A stretch of 64,000 nt of DNA from JAKAXG01 sp035702985 (GTDB lineage Bacteria; Actinomycetota; Acidimicrobiia; Acidimicrobiales; Palsa-688). Position numbers and translations under genes: made by a program. The stretch is taken from NCBI GenBank assembly GCA_035702985.1, contig DASSZD010000080.1, positions 1 to 64,000 on the forward strand. The letters run 5' to 3'. How positions within the stretch are numbered: the stretch's first letter is position 1; each line of letters starts with the position of its first letter. Under the pieces are notes generated by a model, which made no database searches, had not been told where the DNA came from, and was given only the letters and a program-made list of their open reading frames with translations. Positions 52,459-60,876 of this stretch are shown here, one piece after another.

Positions 52459-53952
52459 ATGACCACCATCACCGCCGAGCGACCCACCCCCTCGCCCGGG
52501 CCGCCGCCGGCCCGCAGCCGCTTCAGCCTGGAGGCGCTGCGGGAGTCCAAGCCGGCCCGGGCCGTTCTCGGAGTCATCCTGGCTGCGGTGGTCGCCGGGG
52601 TGATCTACGTGATCGTCCTCGCTTTCACCGGACACTTCACCAACGTGGTGAGGATCAACGCCCAGCTGCCGCAGGGCAGCAACGCCGTCCCCGTCGACGC
52701 CCCGGTCGAGTACCGCAACGTGACGGTCGGCAAGATCGGCTCGGAGACGCCCGGGCCCAACGGCCGGGTCCGGGTGCAGTTCCTCATCTATCCCAAGAAC
52801 CTGCCCAGCATCCCCAAGGGGGTGCAGGCCCAGGTCTCGCCGCTGTCCATCTTCGGCAACCAGTACGTGGACCTGGTCCCTCCCGCCCGTTCGGCCGCCG
52901 GCCACCTGCAGCGCGGCGACTTCGTGGCCGCCTTCGGGGGCGCCCCCTCCACCTCGCTGCAAGGGACGGTCACCCAGCTGTACAACCTGCTGCACGCCGT
53001 CCACCCCGCCGACCTGGACACCGCCCTCACCGCCTTCGCCACCGCCCTCAACGGCGAGGGGCGGGCCCTGGGGCGGACCCTGGCCGGCACCTCCAACTAT
53101 CTCGGCCAGGCGGTGGTACCCAACCTGCCGACCATCAAGTCCGACATCCAGCTCCTGGCCCCGGCCAGCGGGGACCTCAGCCAGGCGGCCCCGAACCTGC
53201 TCGGGACCCTGGCCAACTCCACCGTCACGGCCCGGACCCTCACCTCCCAGGAAGCGGCCCTCCACCAGTTCCTGACCGCCGGCACGGGCGCCGTCGGCCA
53301 GCTGGCCGGGGTGCTGGAGCAGGTCCAGACGTCTCTGCCGTCGCTCATCAACGAGTCGGCCCCGCTGCTGGCCGACGTCACGCAGAGCCCCACCGAGCTG
53401 TCGCAGACCCTCAGCGGCCTGACCCAGTTCGCCGCGGCGGTCGCCGCCAACGAATCGCACGGCCCGTTCCTGTCGGTCAACGCCAACCTGCCGGTGGCCG
53501 ACATCAGCGCCGGCGTCAACGCCGCCCTCGGCTACAACAACCCGGCGTCGATCACCCAGGCGCTCGGATCGTTGGTGAACCCGCCCACCTACACCTCGGC
53601 CAACTGCCCCGAGTACCCCGGCGAGACCAACCCCTACTGCGGCGTGGGCGGCAGTCCCGACGCCCAGCCCATAGCCGGGGCCTCCGTCCCGGCCAGCGCC
53701 GTGACCCCGCCCCCGTCGCCGCCGGCCACCGGGTCGGGGGGCGGCTCCAGCCGGGCGGCGGCCTCCGCCGGGCCGGGCACCACGCCCACGGCGGACATGG
53801 CCTACACCGCCTCGAGCTCGCCCTACGCGGCCGAGTTGCAGGCCGCCCAGGCCATCGCCGCCGCCCTCAACGGCGGCCGGGCCCCCGCCTCGCCGGGCGT
53901 GGCGTCGGTGGTCCTGCTCCCCCTCCTGTCGTCCATCACGGCCCGGGCGTGA
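52459..53952 (+). CDS. mceA: Mce family protein A
   Basis: 497 residues. One membrane helix (ARAVLGVILAAVVAGVIYVIVL, about 33-54) anchors the chain. The MCE/MlaD domain follows (INAQLPQGSNAVPVDAPVEYRNVTVGKIG, about 70-150), then a long helical region (150-390) and a low-complexity Pro/Gly/Ser tail. MceA-F are thought to form a tube carrying lipids across the cell envelope to the permease. It is the first of six. A conserved Cys pair in the tail (ANCPEYPGETNPYCG) may form a disulfide. Confidence 0.93.
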   Translation: MTTITAERPTPSPGPPPARSRFSLEALRESKPARAVLGVILAAVVAGVIYVIVLAFTGHFTNVVRINAQLPQGSNAVPVDAPVEYRNVTVGKIGSETPGPNGRVRVQFLIYPKNLPSIPKGVQAQVSPLSIFGNQYVDLVPPARSAAGHLQRGDFVAAFGGAPSTSLQGTVTQLYNLLHAVHPADLDTALTAFATALNGEGRALGRTLAGTSNYLGQAVVPNLPTIKSDIQLLAPASGDLSQAAPNLLGTLANSTVTARTLTSQEAALHQFLTAGTGAVGQLAGVLEQVQTSLPSLINESAPLLADVTQSPTELSQTLSGLTQFAAAVAANESHGPFLSVNANLPVADISAGVNAALGYNNPASITQALGSLVNPPTYTSANCPEYPGETNPYCGVGGSPDAQPIAGASVPASAVTPPPSPPATGSGGGSSRAAASAGPGTTPTADMAYTASSSPYAAELQAAQAIAAALNGGRAPASPGVASVVLLPLLSSITARA

Positions 53953-53956
53953 CGTC

Positions 53957-55030
53957 ATGAACAGCAAGGTTCGCTCCGATCTGATCAAGCTGACCATCTT
54001 CTTCGTGGTGGCGTCGCTGATCACCGTCAGCGTCATCGCCACCCTTCTGGACCTGAAGCTCGGTCAGCCCCAGACCTCGTACCACGCCGTCTTCACCAAC
54101 GCCTCCGGGCTCCAGGCCGGCGACACGGTCCGAATCGCCGGTGTCGAGGTGGGCAAGGTCAACGGGGTGTCCCTCACCAGGGACAACCAGGTGCGGGTGG
54201 ATTTCACGGTGGCCTCCTCGGACCACCTGACGACCCACGCCCTGGCCTCCATACAGTTCGAGAACCTGCTGGGACAGCGCTACCTGCAGGTCGCCCAGGG
54301 CCGTCCGGGAGGGGCGCCGCTGCACTCGGGGGCCACCCTCCCCGAGACCAACACCAAGCCCGGTCTGGACCTGACCACCGTGTTCACCGGGTTCCAGCCC
54401 CTGCTGGCCGCCCTCAACCCCACCCAGGTCAACCAGCTCACCGGATCCATCATCGCCGTCTTGCAGGGAGAGTCGGGCGCGGTGGGGAATCTCATAAACC
54501 AGACCGCATCACTTACATCGAACCTGGCTTCGCGCCAGGCCCTGATCACCCAGATCTTGGACAACCTCACCCCGCTCCTCACCAACGTCAATCACAACGA
54601 CACCCAGCTGAGCTCGCTCATCGACGGCCTCAACACCCTCGTGACCGGGCTGGCCGGGCAGCGCCAGCAGATCGGCGCCGCGGTGAGCGGCCTGAGCACC
54701 CTGACGACCAACACGTCCAACCTGCTCAACAACGTGCAGCCCACCCTGGACCAGGATCTGGGCGGCCTGCGTGACGCCACCGGCGTGCTGCTGGCCAACC
54801 AGTCGCAGCTCGACTCGGTGATCAAGAACCTGCCCGGGCTGTTCAACGCCCTGGACAAGGCGTCCAGCTCCGGCAGCTACCTCTCGGTCTACATCTGCGA
54901 CCTCACCATCCAGACCAGCGGGCCCATCAGCGTCAAGCTGTCGCCCGGGGTGCCGCAGAGCCCGGCCATCAGCGTGCCCACCGGGCTGGTCGGCAACCAG
55001 GCGGTCCACACCAGGGTGTGCCAGTCGTGA
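53957..55030 (+). CDS. mceB: Mce family protein B
   Basis: 357 residues. A helix (LIKLTIFFVVASLITVSVIATLL) is followed by the MCE domain (AVFTNASGLQAGDTVRIAGVEVGKVNGVSL) and a coiled region. The C-terminus holds two Cys (YICDLTI and RVCQS). It starts 4 bp after mceA. Its TGA overlaps a mini-ORF GTG that leads into mceC. Role as for the other Mce subunits. Confidence 0.93.
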   Translation: MNSKVRSDLIKLTIFFVVASLITVSVIATLLDLKLGQPQTSYHAVFTNASGLQAGDTVRIAGVEVGKVNGVSLTRDNQVRVDFTVASSDHLTTHALASIQFENLLGQRYLQVAQGRPGGAPLHSGATLPETNTKPGLDLTTVFTGFQPLLAALNPTQVNQLTGSIIAVLQGESGAVGNLINQTASLTSNLASRQALITQILDNLTPLLTNVNHNDTQLSSLIDGLNTLVTGLAGQRQQIGAAVSGLSTLTTNTSNLLNNVQPTLDQDLGGLRDATGVLLANQSQLDSVIKNLPGLFNALDKASSSGSYLSVYICDLTIQTSGPISVKLSPGVPQSPAISVPTGLVGNQAVHTRVCQS

Positions 55031-55080
55031 GCGGGCCGCGGCCGGCGGCCGCCACCCCCGGCAGGCGGTGGCGCCGGTGA
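55027..55080 (+). CDS. 17-codon mini-ORF bridging mceB and mceC
   Basis: GTG 55027 overlaps the mceB TGA, and the frame runs to TGA 55078-55080, which overlaps a GTG (55077) of mceC. The peptide would be VSGPRPAAATPGRRWRR, basic and Pro/Arg-rich. Both junctions have the GTGA form used between other genes here, so it may pass ribosomes from mceB to mceC. It may also be chance; there is no independent evidence of a functional peptide. Confidence 0.35.
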   Translation: MSGPRPAAATPGRRWRR

Positions 55081-56075
55081 GGAAGTTCCGGGAGCGGAGC
55101 CTCATGCTCATCGCGGGTATCTCCGCGGTGGTGCTGCTCGTCGCCGGGCTGATCGCCCTCAACATCGGCAACTTCTCGTCGAGCACCTACTCCGCCGACT
55201 TCCAGTCGGCGGTCGGGCTGAAGAACGGCGACGTGGTGACCATCGCCGGGGTCCGGGTGGGAGCGGTGAGCGGCATGAAGCTGGCCGGGAACGTGGCCCA
55301 GGTGACCTTCACCGTGAGCGGCAGCCACCGGCTCGGCACCGACACGTCGGTCAACGTGAAGGTCCTCAACCCGGTCGGCGTCGAGTACCTGGAGCTGGTC
55401 CCGGCCGGACCGGGCCGTCTGCACGCCACCATCCCGGTGCAGCGCACCACCATCCCGGGAACCCTGGTCGGCGACCTCAACCAGTTCACCAACCAGACCC
55501 AGCAGACGAACATCCCGCAGCTGGTCAAGGCCCTGCAGGTGGTGACCCAGACGGTGGCGGCCAACAGCCCGGCCCAGACCAAGGCCGCCCTGGACGGCGT
55601 GGCCCAGCTCTCGGCCGTCCTGGCCAGCCGCCAGCAGGAGCTCACCAACCTGGTCTCCCAGGCCGATCAGCTCACCTCGCTGCTCAACAACCACAGCGGC
55701 CAGCTGGTCAACCTGCTGGGCCAGTCGGCGCTGCTGCTGCAGGTGCTGCAGCAGCGCAAGGGGGCCATAGACAACCTGCTGTCCACCACATCCCATCTCA
55801 CCGACCAGCTCGACCACATCATCGTCGGTGACCGCTCGGTCCTGGACCCGATGCTCGGCAACCTGCAGGCCCTGTCGCAGTTCCTGGCCAAGGACAGCAG
55901 CAACATCGCCCAGGCCATCCCGCTGGTGGCGGCGTTCAGCCGCTACAGCGCCAACGTCACCGGCTCGGGACCCTACGCCGACTTCGTCGCCCCCACCCTG
56001 GTGGTGCCCGACAACCTCATCGCCCAGTGCGCCGCCATCGGCAAGCTCGACCCGCAGAGGGGGTGCCGGCCGTGA
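55077..56075 (+). CDS. mceC: Mce family protein C
   Basis: 332 residues from GTG 55077, or 335 from GTG 55068. A helix (LMLIAGISAVVLLVAGLIALNI) and MCE domain (DFQSAVGLKNGDVVTIAGVRVGAVSG) lead into a long coiled-coil region rich in Gln and Leu (ALLLQVLQQRKGAIDNLL). A final Cys pair is seen (AQCAAIGKLDPQRGCRP). Third of six tube subunits. Its stop overlaps mceD (GTGA). Confidence 0.9.
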   Translation: MRKFRERSLMLIAGISAVVLLVAGLIALNIGNFSSSTYSADFQSAVGLKNGDVVTIAGVRVGAVSGMKLAGNVAQVTFTVSGSHRLGTDTSVNVKVLNPVGVEYLELVPAGPGRLHATIPVQRTTIPGTLVGDLNQFTNQTQQTNIPQLVKALQVVTQTVAANSPAQTKAALDGVAQLSAVLASRQQELTNLVSQADQLTSLLNNHSGQLVNLLGQSALLLQVLQQRKGAIDNLLSTTSHLTDQLDHIIVGDRSVLDPMLGNLQALSQFLAKDSSNIAQAIPLVAAFSRYSANVTGSGPYADFVAPTLVVPDNLIAQCAAIGKLDPQRGCRP

Positions 56076-57235
56076 GCCGCCGGCGGTTGTGGATCGCCGT
56101 CGGGGTGGCCGCCGCGGTCGTCGCCGCCCTGGTCGGTGTCGTGGTGTTCGGGGGAGGCGGGTCCACCCGCACCATCTACGCCGAGTTCACCGAGGCCCCC
56201 GGCCTCTACAGCGGCAACCACGTCGACGTGCTGGGCATCCCGGTCGGCACCATCACCCGCATCAAGCCCGAGGGCCGCTACGTGATGGTCACCATGCAGG
56301 TCTCGTCGGGGGTGAAGCTGCCGGCCGGCGCCGACGCCGTGATCATGGCCCCCGAAGTGGTGGCCGACCGGTTCATCCAGCTGGGACCGGCGTACACCTC
56401 GGGCCCCACGCTGGCGCCCGGATCGGTGATCCCGCTGCAGCGGACCGCCATCCCCCAGTCGGTGGACGCGGTCATCGCCACCCTCGACAACCTGGCCCAG
56501 CAGCTCGGCCCGAACGGGGCCAACAAGCACGGCGCCCTCACCGACCTGGTCCACCAGCTGGCCACCCAGCTCGGCCACTCCGGCCCGGACCTGCACAGCA
56601 GCATCGTCAACTTCAGCCAGGCGCTCAACGGGCTGGCCGCCGACTCGCCGGGTTTCGCCGGCACCATCAACAACCTCGGCAGCCTGAGCCAGGCCCTCGC
56701 CGACAACTCCGGCGCCTACCGGTCGTTCGCCTCCGACCTGGCCCAGGTCAGCCAGATCCTGGCCAACGACCGCCAGGACATCTCGGCCGTGCTGGCGTCG
56801 CTGCAGCACCTCTTCGCCAACCTGACCGACTTCATCCAGCACGACGGCAGCGCCCTCGGTTCGAGCATGCGCAACCTGGACACGTTCGTGGCCGCCCTCA
56901 ACTCCCAGCAGAAGGCCCTGGCCCAGGCGTACAGCATCACCCCCCTGGCCCTGCAGAACCTCACCAACGCGGTGGACAAGTCGGCGCCCGGCGGGGCGGC
57001 CATCAGGGGCCGCTACGACCCGGTGGCCGCCACCCAGACCCTGTTCAACCAGGTGTGCGGGAGCGCCGGGCTGCGGTTCCTGGTGATCCTGGCCACCGGC
57101 ACCCAGACCAACCCGTTGACCACCGCCAACACCACCGACACCCTCTGCGGCATCGGCAACGCCCTCAACGCGCTGACCCCGCCGCCCGGAGCCGCCCCCG
57201 GCCCCGACCTGAGCCTGAAGGCGCTGACCGGATGA
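56072..57235 (+). CDS. mceD: Mce family protein D
   Basis: 387 residues from GTG 56072. A helix (LWIAVGVAAAVVAALVGVVVF), an MCE domain (EFTEAPGLYSGNHVDVLGIPVGTITRI) and a helical region follow the family plan. The C-terminus has a Cys pair (FNQVCGSAG and TDTLCGIG) and an Ala/Pro tail. It overlaps mceC at its start and mceE at its end by 4 bp each. Confidence 0.92.
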   Translation: MSRRRLWIAVGVAAAVVAALVGVVVFGGGGSTRTIYAEFTEAPGLYSGNHVDVLGIPVGTITRIKPEGRYVMVTMQVSSGVKLPAGADAVIMAPEVVADRFIQLGPAYTSGPTLAPGSVIPLQRTAIPQSVDAVIATLDNLAQQLGPNGANKHGALTDLVHQLATQLGHSGPDLHSSIVNFSQALNGLAADSPGFAGTINNLGSLSQALADNSGAYRSFASDLAQVSQILANDRQDISAVLASLQHLFANLTDFIQHDGSALGSSMRNLDTFVAALNSQQKALAQAYSITPLALQNLTNAVDKSAPGGAAIRGRYDPVAATQTLFNQVCGSAGLRFLVILATGTQTNPLTTANTTDTLCGIGNALNALTPPPGAAPGPDLSLKALTG

Positions 57236-58308
57236 GGGCGCTGCGAACCGGCCGCCTGGCCGCCCTGCTCGCCGGGGCGGCGCTGACCCTCTCGTCGTGC
57301 GGGCTCAGCCTGCAGTCCCTGCCCAAGATCGGCGGGGTGTCGGGCCCCACCTACACCGTCACCGCCACGTTCGCCAACGTGGTCAACCTGCCGGCCAACG
57401 CCCAGGTCCGGGTGGGGGCCTTCTCGGTCGGCTACGTCTCGTCCATCGGGGTCCGGGACTTCCAGGCGGTGGTGAAGATGAGGATCAAGGACAGGACCAG
57501 GCTCCCCGTGGGCACCACCGCCGAGATCCGCTTCGACACGCCGCTCGGCGAGGACTTCGTGCAGCTCCAGCCCCCGTCCGGGTCGCACACCGCCCGGCTG
57601 CTGTCGGACGGGTCGTCCATCCCCGAGTCGGCCACCACCACCGCCCCCAGCGTGGAGGACGCCTTCGGGGCGCTGGGTGCACTGCTCAACGGCGGCGGCA
57701 TCAACCAGCTGCAGACCATCGTGGAGCAGACGAACCTGGCCCTCAACGGCAACCAGGGCAAGATCCGCTCCCTGATCAACTACCTGAGCTCGACGCTCAC
57801 CACCTTCGCCCAGGACACCCCCTCCATCGACACCGCCCTGCAGGCCATGGCCACCCTGTCGAAGACCCTCAACGACGGCAGCGCCACCATCACCCAGGGC
57901 ATCGCCGCGCTGGGCCCGGCGGCCCACGTGCTGGCCGGGGAGACCAGCGACCTGAACGGGTTGCTCACCAACCTGGGCCGGCTCAGCTCCGCCGCCAACA
58001 GCATCATCGACGCCAGCGCCACCGGGACGGTCCGGACGGTGCAGGCCCTGCGCCCGCTGCTCAGCCAGCTGGTCGGGGTCCAGCAGCAGCTGGGGCCGGC
58101 GCTCACCGCCATCAACTCGCTGGAGACCAACACCCCCCGGGTGGTCCCCGGCAACTACGTGCAGCTCTCCATCAACGCCAACATCCAGGTCCCGCCCGTA
58201 CCGGCGGACGCCCTGCCCCTGCACAAGGTCACCGTCGACCCGCCCGACCCCAACCAGTCCTACACCCGCTCCGGGATCGCCACCCTGATCGAGGGGGGCC
58301 TGCCGTGA
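57232..58308 (+). CDS. mceE: Mce family protein E (lipoprotein subunit)
   Basis: 358 residues. Unlike the other five, the N-terminus is a lipoprotein signal (LTLSSCGLS, Cys22), as is usual for MceE/LprK. The MCE domain is VTATFANVVNLPANAQVRVGAFSVGYVSS. A helical region follows. ATG 57232 overlaps the mceD stop (ATGA). The lipid anchor would fix one end of the Mce assembly. Confidence 0.93.
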   Translation: MRALRTGRLAALLAGAALTLSSCGLSLQSLPKIGGVSGPTYTVTATFANVVNLPANAQVRVGAFSVGYVSSIGVRDFQAVVKMRIKDRTRLPVGTTAEIRFDTPLGEDFVQLQPPSGSHTARLLSDGSSIPESATTTAPSVEDAFGALGALLNGGGINQLQTIVEQTNLALNGNQGKIRSLINYLSSTLTTFAQDTPSIDTALQAMATLSKTLNDGSATITQGIAALGPAAHVLAGETSDLNGLLTNLGRLSSAANSIIDASATGTVRTVQALRPLLSQLVGVQQQLGPALTAINSLETNTPRVVPGNYVQLSINANIQVPPVPADALPLHKVTVDPPDPNQSYTRSGIATLIEGGLP

Positions 58309-59405
58309 GCCGCTCCATCCTGGCCCGTCTCATAGCCCTGTTCGTGGTCACGGTCGTCGGGGCCTACTACATCGCCTTCGACGCCGTGGGGGTCAAGCTG
58401 ACCAACCAGCCCTTCACCGTCCGGGTGATGATGCCGGCCGCCGGCGGGGTGTACTCGGGGGCGTACGTGACCTACCGGGGGGTCGAGGTGGGGAGGGTGT
58501 CCGCCCTGCACCTCCAGCAGGACGGCGTGGTCGCCGACCTGTCGATCAACCAGGGGGCCCGGATCCCGGTCGGCGTCACCGCCAGCGTCCGGGAGCTGAC
58601 CGCCGCCGCCGAGCAGTACATGGACCTGGTGCCGCCGGCGCACACGCTCACCGCCGCCGCGCCGGCCGGCCGGTACCTGCACCAGGGCTCGGTGATCCCC
58701 AGGAACCGGGTGACCATCCCGGTGTCGGTGGGGACCCTGCTGAACACCTTGAACACGTTGGTCGACAGCCTGCACGCCTCGGACCTGAACACCCTCAGCT
58801 CCGCCCTGGCCACCGGGCTGCAGAACGCCGGGGCCGATCTGCACTCGATCATCGTCAACGGGGACACCCTGGTCAGCGCCCTCCAGTCGGCCATCCCCGG
58901 CACCACCAAGCTGATCGACTCCGGCAACACCGTGCTGTCCACCTTCAACGGGACCAACAGCGACTTCCAGTCCTTCGCCGCCAACCTCAACGAGCTGAGC
59001 GCACAGGTGGCCCGGTCGAACCCGGACCTGATCGCCCTGCTCAAGAACGGGGCGGTCGCCAGCCAGTCCCTCTCCCAGTTCCTGTCCCAGAACGGCGGCC
59101 CGACCGTGTCGCTGATCAACGACCTGGCCTCGGCCACCGGTGTCGCCTACGCCCGGCGGGCGGCCGTCCAGGCCCTGTTCCAGGTCCTGCCGCTGTTCTC
59201 CTCAGACGTGGCCATGGTGACCACAGGAGGCCAGATCCGTTTCGAACTGACCTTCAACTACAAGAACACCGTCTGTCCGTACACCTCGACGATGGCTGAG
59301 CCCACATCCCTCATCGCCGTCGCCGACCTCACCCGCAGTTGCGCGACCGAAGCTCCCGATCTACTCCAGCGCGGTGCCGACAAGGCTCCGCCTCCGCAGG
59401 GTTAG
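58305..59405 (+). CDS. mceF: Mce family protein F
   Basis: 366 residues from GTG 58305. A helix (ILARLIALFVVTVVGAYYIAFDAVG) precedes the MCE domain (RVMMPAAGGVYSGAYVTYRGVEVGRVSAL), then a helical region with FQSFAANLNELSAQVARSNPDLIALL. Two Cys lie near the end (KNTVCPYT, TRSCATE). It is the last Mce tube subunit, overlapping mceE by 4 bp. The next gene starts 2 bp after its stop. Confidence 0.92.
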   Translation: MSRSILARLIALFVVTVVGAYYIAFDAVGVKLTNQPFTVRVMMPAAGGVYSGAYVTYRGVEVGRVSALHLQQDGVVADLSINQGARIPVGVTASVRELTAAAEQYMDLVPPAHTLTAAAPAGRYLHQGSVIPRNRVTIPVSVGTLLNTLNTLVDSLHASDLNTLSSALATGLQNAGADLHSIIVNGDTLVSALQSAIPGTTKLIDSGNTVLSTFNGTNSDFQSFAANLNELSAQVARSNPDLIALLKNGAVASQSLSQFLSQNGGPTVSLINDLASATGVAYARRAAVQALFQVLPLFSSDVAMVTTGGQIRFELTFNYKNTVCPYTSTMAEPTSLIAVADLTRSCATEAPDLLQRGADKAPPPQG

Positions 59406-59407
59406 GA

Positions 59408-60055
59408 ATGACGAACACAATGAACTACGAAGACATCCCGCACGACTCCGACATCCGCGACGGCGGCGCCGTCGACGTCGACACCATGGACGACGAGGTC
59501 GACACCATGGACGACGAAGAGGTGATCCCCGAGCCGGTCGCCGACCAGCCCACCCGGTCCCGGCGCCGGCCCCCGCTGCGCACGCTCATAGGCGGGGCGC
59601 TGATCGTGCTGCTGGCCGCCGCGCTGGTGGTGTCGCTGATCGGATGGTCCGGTTCACGCAGCCAGCAGGGGCTGCGCCACAGCGCCCTCGAGGCGGCCGG
59701 TACCTACGGGGTCTACCTGTCGAGCTACGACTACAAGAACCTGGACGGACCGACCGCCTCGTGGACCGAGGTGGACCACCACTCCACCCCGTCGTTCCGC
59801 AAGGATTTCGACTCCACCCGGTCCAGCCTCAAGAAGCTGGTGACCGACTACAAGGCCACCGCCAAGGGCAAGGTGATCTCGGCCGGGCTCAGCTCGGTGA
59901 CCTCCAGCCGGGCGGTGGCCCTGCTGTTCATCGACCAGACCGTCACCAACACCGCCCAGAAGCCCGGCACCACGACCCAGCCGCTGCGGGTGGAACTGGT
60001 GATGACCCACCAGCACGGCCAGTGGCTCATCGACAAGCTCGAGGTTCCCAAGTGA
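59408..60055 (+). CDS. Mce-associated membrane protein
   Basis: 215 residues. An acidic N-terminus (about 45 residues) is followed by basic RSRRRPPLRTL and one helix (IGGALIVLLAAALVVSLIGW), then a globular region (HSALEAAGTYGVYLSSYDYKNLDGPTASWTEV...) of the Mas/NTF2-like type found after mce operons in actinobacteria. It is thought to stabilise the Mce complex. The N-terminus holds a perfect 7-residue tandem repeat (VDTMDDE twice) from a 21-bp DNA duplication at 59477-59518. Orientation predicts the acidic end in the cytosol. It overlaps the next gene (GTGA). Confidence 0.87.
   Translation: MTNTMNYEDIPHDSDIRDGGAVDVDTMDDEVDTMDDEEVIPEPVADQPTRSRRRPPLRTLIGGALIVLLAAALVVSLIGWSGSRSQQGLRHSALEAAGTYGVYLSSYDYKNLDGPTASWTEVDHHSTPSFRKDFDSTRSSLKKLVTDYKATAKGKVISAGLSSVTSSRAVALLFIDQTVTNTAQKPGTTTQPLRVELVMTHQHGQWLIDKLEVPK
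59477..59518. repeat. 21-bp tandem duplication in the Mce-associated protein gene
   Basis: Two adjacent copies of GTCGACACCATGGACGACGA plus one base differ only at the last base. The repeat encodes VDTMDDE twice in the acidic tail, an in-frame slippage product. Confidence 0.85.
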
Positions 60056-60876
60056 TCCTCCGCCGGTTGGCCCGCAGCACGGGCGGCCGGCTGGCGGGCA
60101 CGGCGGCACTGTTCACGGCCACGTTCGCCTTCGGGCTGCACGACGCCCCGAGAGCCTTCGCCGACGCGTCCGCCCCGCCGCCGTTCAGCTCGCTGCCGGC
60201 CCCCTGCCCGGCCGCCACCTACCCGCCCGCCGGGGCCCCGCCGAACGCCCCGTTCACCCCCTACGGCGTACCGTTCCGGGCCATCATCTACGACGGCCAG
60301 ATCACCCTCCCCCCCGACGTGGTGATACCCCACCTGTACGCGGTGGCCTGCGGGCTGGTGCAGCTCCCGCAGCTCACCGGGACCATCCAGGAGTCCAACA
60401 TCGTGCTGGCCACCCCCAACATCTACGTGGCCGGGCTGGAGGCCCTGCCCGCCTCGGTCAGCTTCGGCAAGCTCACCGCCGACGTGTCGATGACCCCGGC
60501 CGCCAACGGCGGTCTCGACATCACCGTCACCGGATCCACCCAGGCCTCGGTGTCCACCCTCGGCTTCACCTGCGGCATAACCCTCAACGCCTCCTTCACC
60601 ACCCTCACCGACGGGAAGCTGTCCGGCCAGCCGGTCACCGGCCCCACCCAGGACGGCCAGGCCGTGGCCGTCGGCAACTCCTTCCCGGTGCCCGCCGTGG
60701 TCGGCTCCGACACCGGCAGCTGCCCGCCGTCGGTGGCCCAGACCTTCAACCAGGTCCTCGGGTTGCCGGCCGCCCCCGGCCGGGCCACGTTCACCGCCCC
60801 GTTCTGCTTCGACTTCGAACTGGAGCACACCAACATCCCGGCCCCCACCCCGACCTGCCCGTGGCCCCGCTCGTGA
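60052..60876 (+). CDS. Secreted protein of unknown family, first of a paralogous pair
   Basis: 274 residues. A signal peptide is likely (RLAGTAALFTATFAFGLHDAPRAFA, cleavage near residue 37). The mature part holds CPAATYPPAGAPPNAPF, a beta-rich middle (YAVACGLVQLPQLTGTIQESNIVLATPNIYVAG), PAANGGLDITVTGS and a C-terminal GKLSGQPVTGPTQDGQAVAVGNSFPVP with CPPSVAQTFNQVLGLP. Six Cys could form disulfides. The next gene shares this order of motifs, so they are paralogues. Overlap with the Mce-associated gene places it in the mce operon. I do not recognise a named domain; a lipid-binding or envelope role is inference. Confidence 0.75.
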   Translation: MILRRLARSTGGRLAGTAALFTATFAFGLHDAPRAFADASAPPPFSSLPAPCPAATYPPAGAPPNAPFTPYGVPFRAIIYDGQITLPPDVVIPHLYAVACGLVQLPQLTGTIQESNIVLATPNIYVAGLEALPASVSFGKLTADVSMTPAANGGLDITVTGSTQASVSTLGFTCGITLNASFTTLTDGKLSGQPVTGPTQDGQAVAVGNSFPVPAVVGSDTGSCPPSVAQTFNQVLGLPAAPGRATFTAPFCFDFELEHTNIPAPTPTCPWPRS

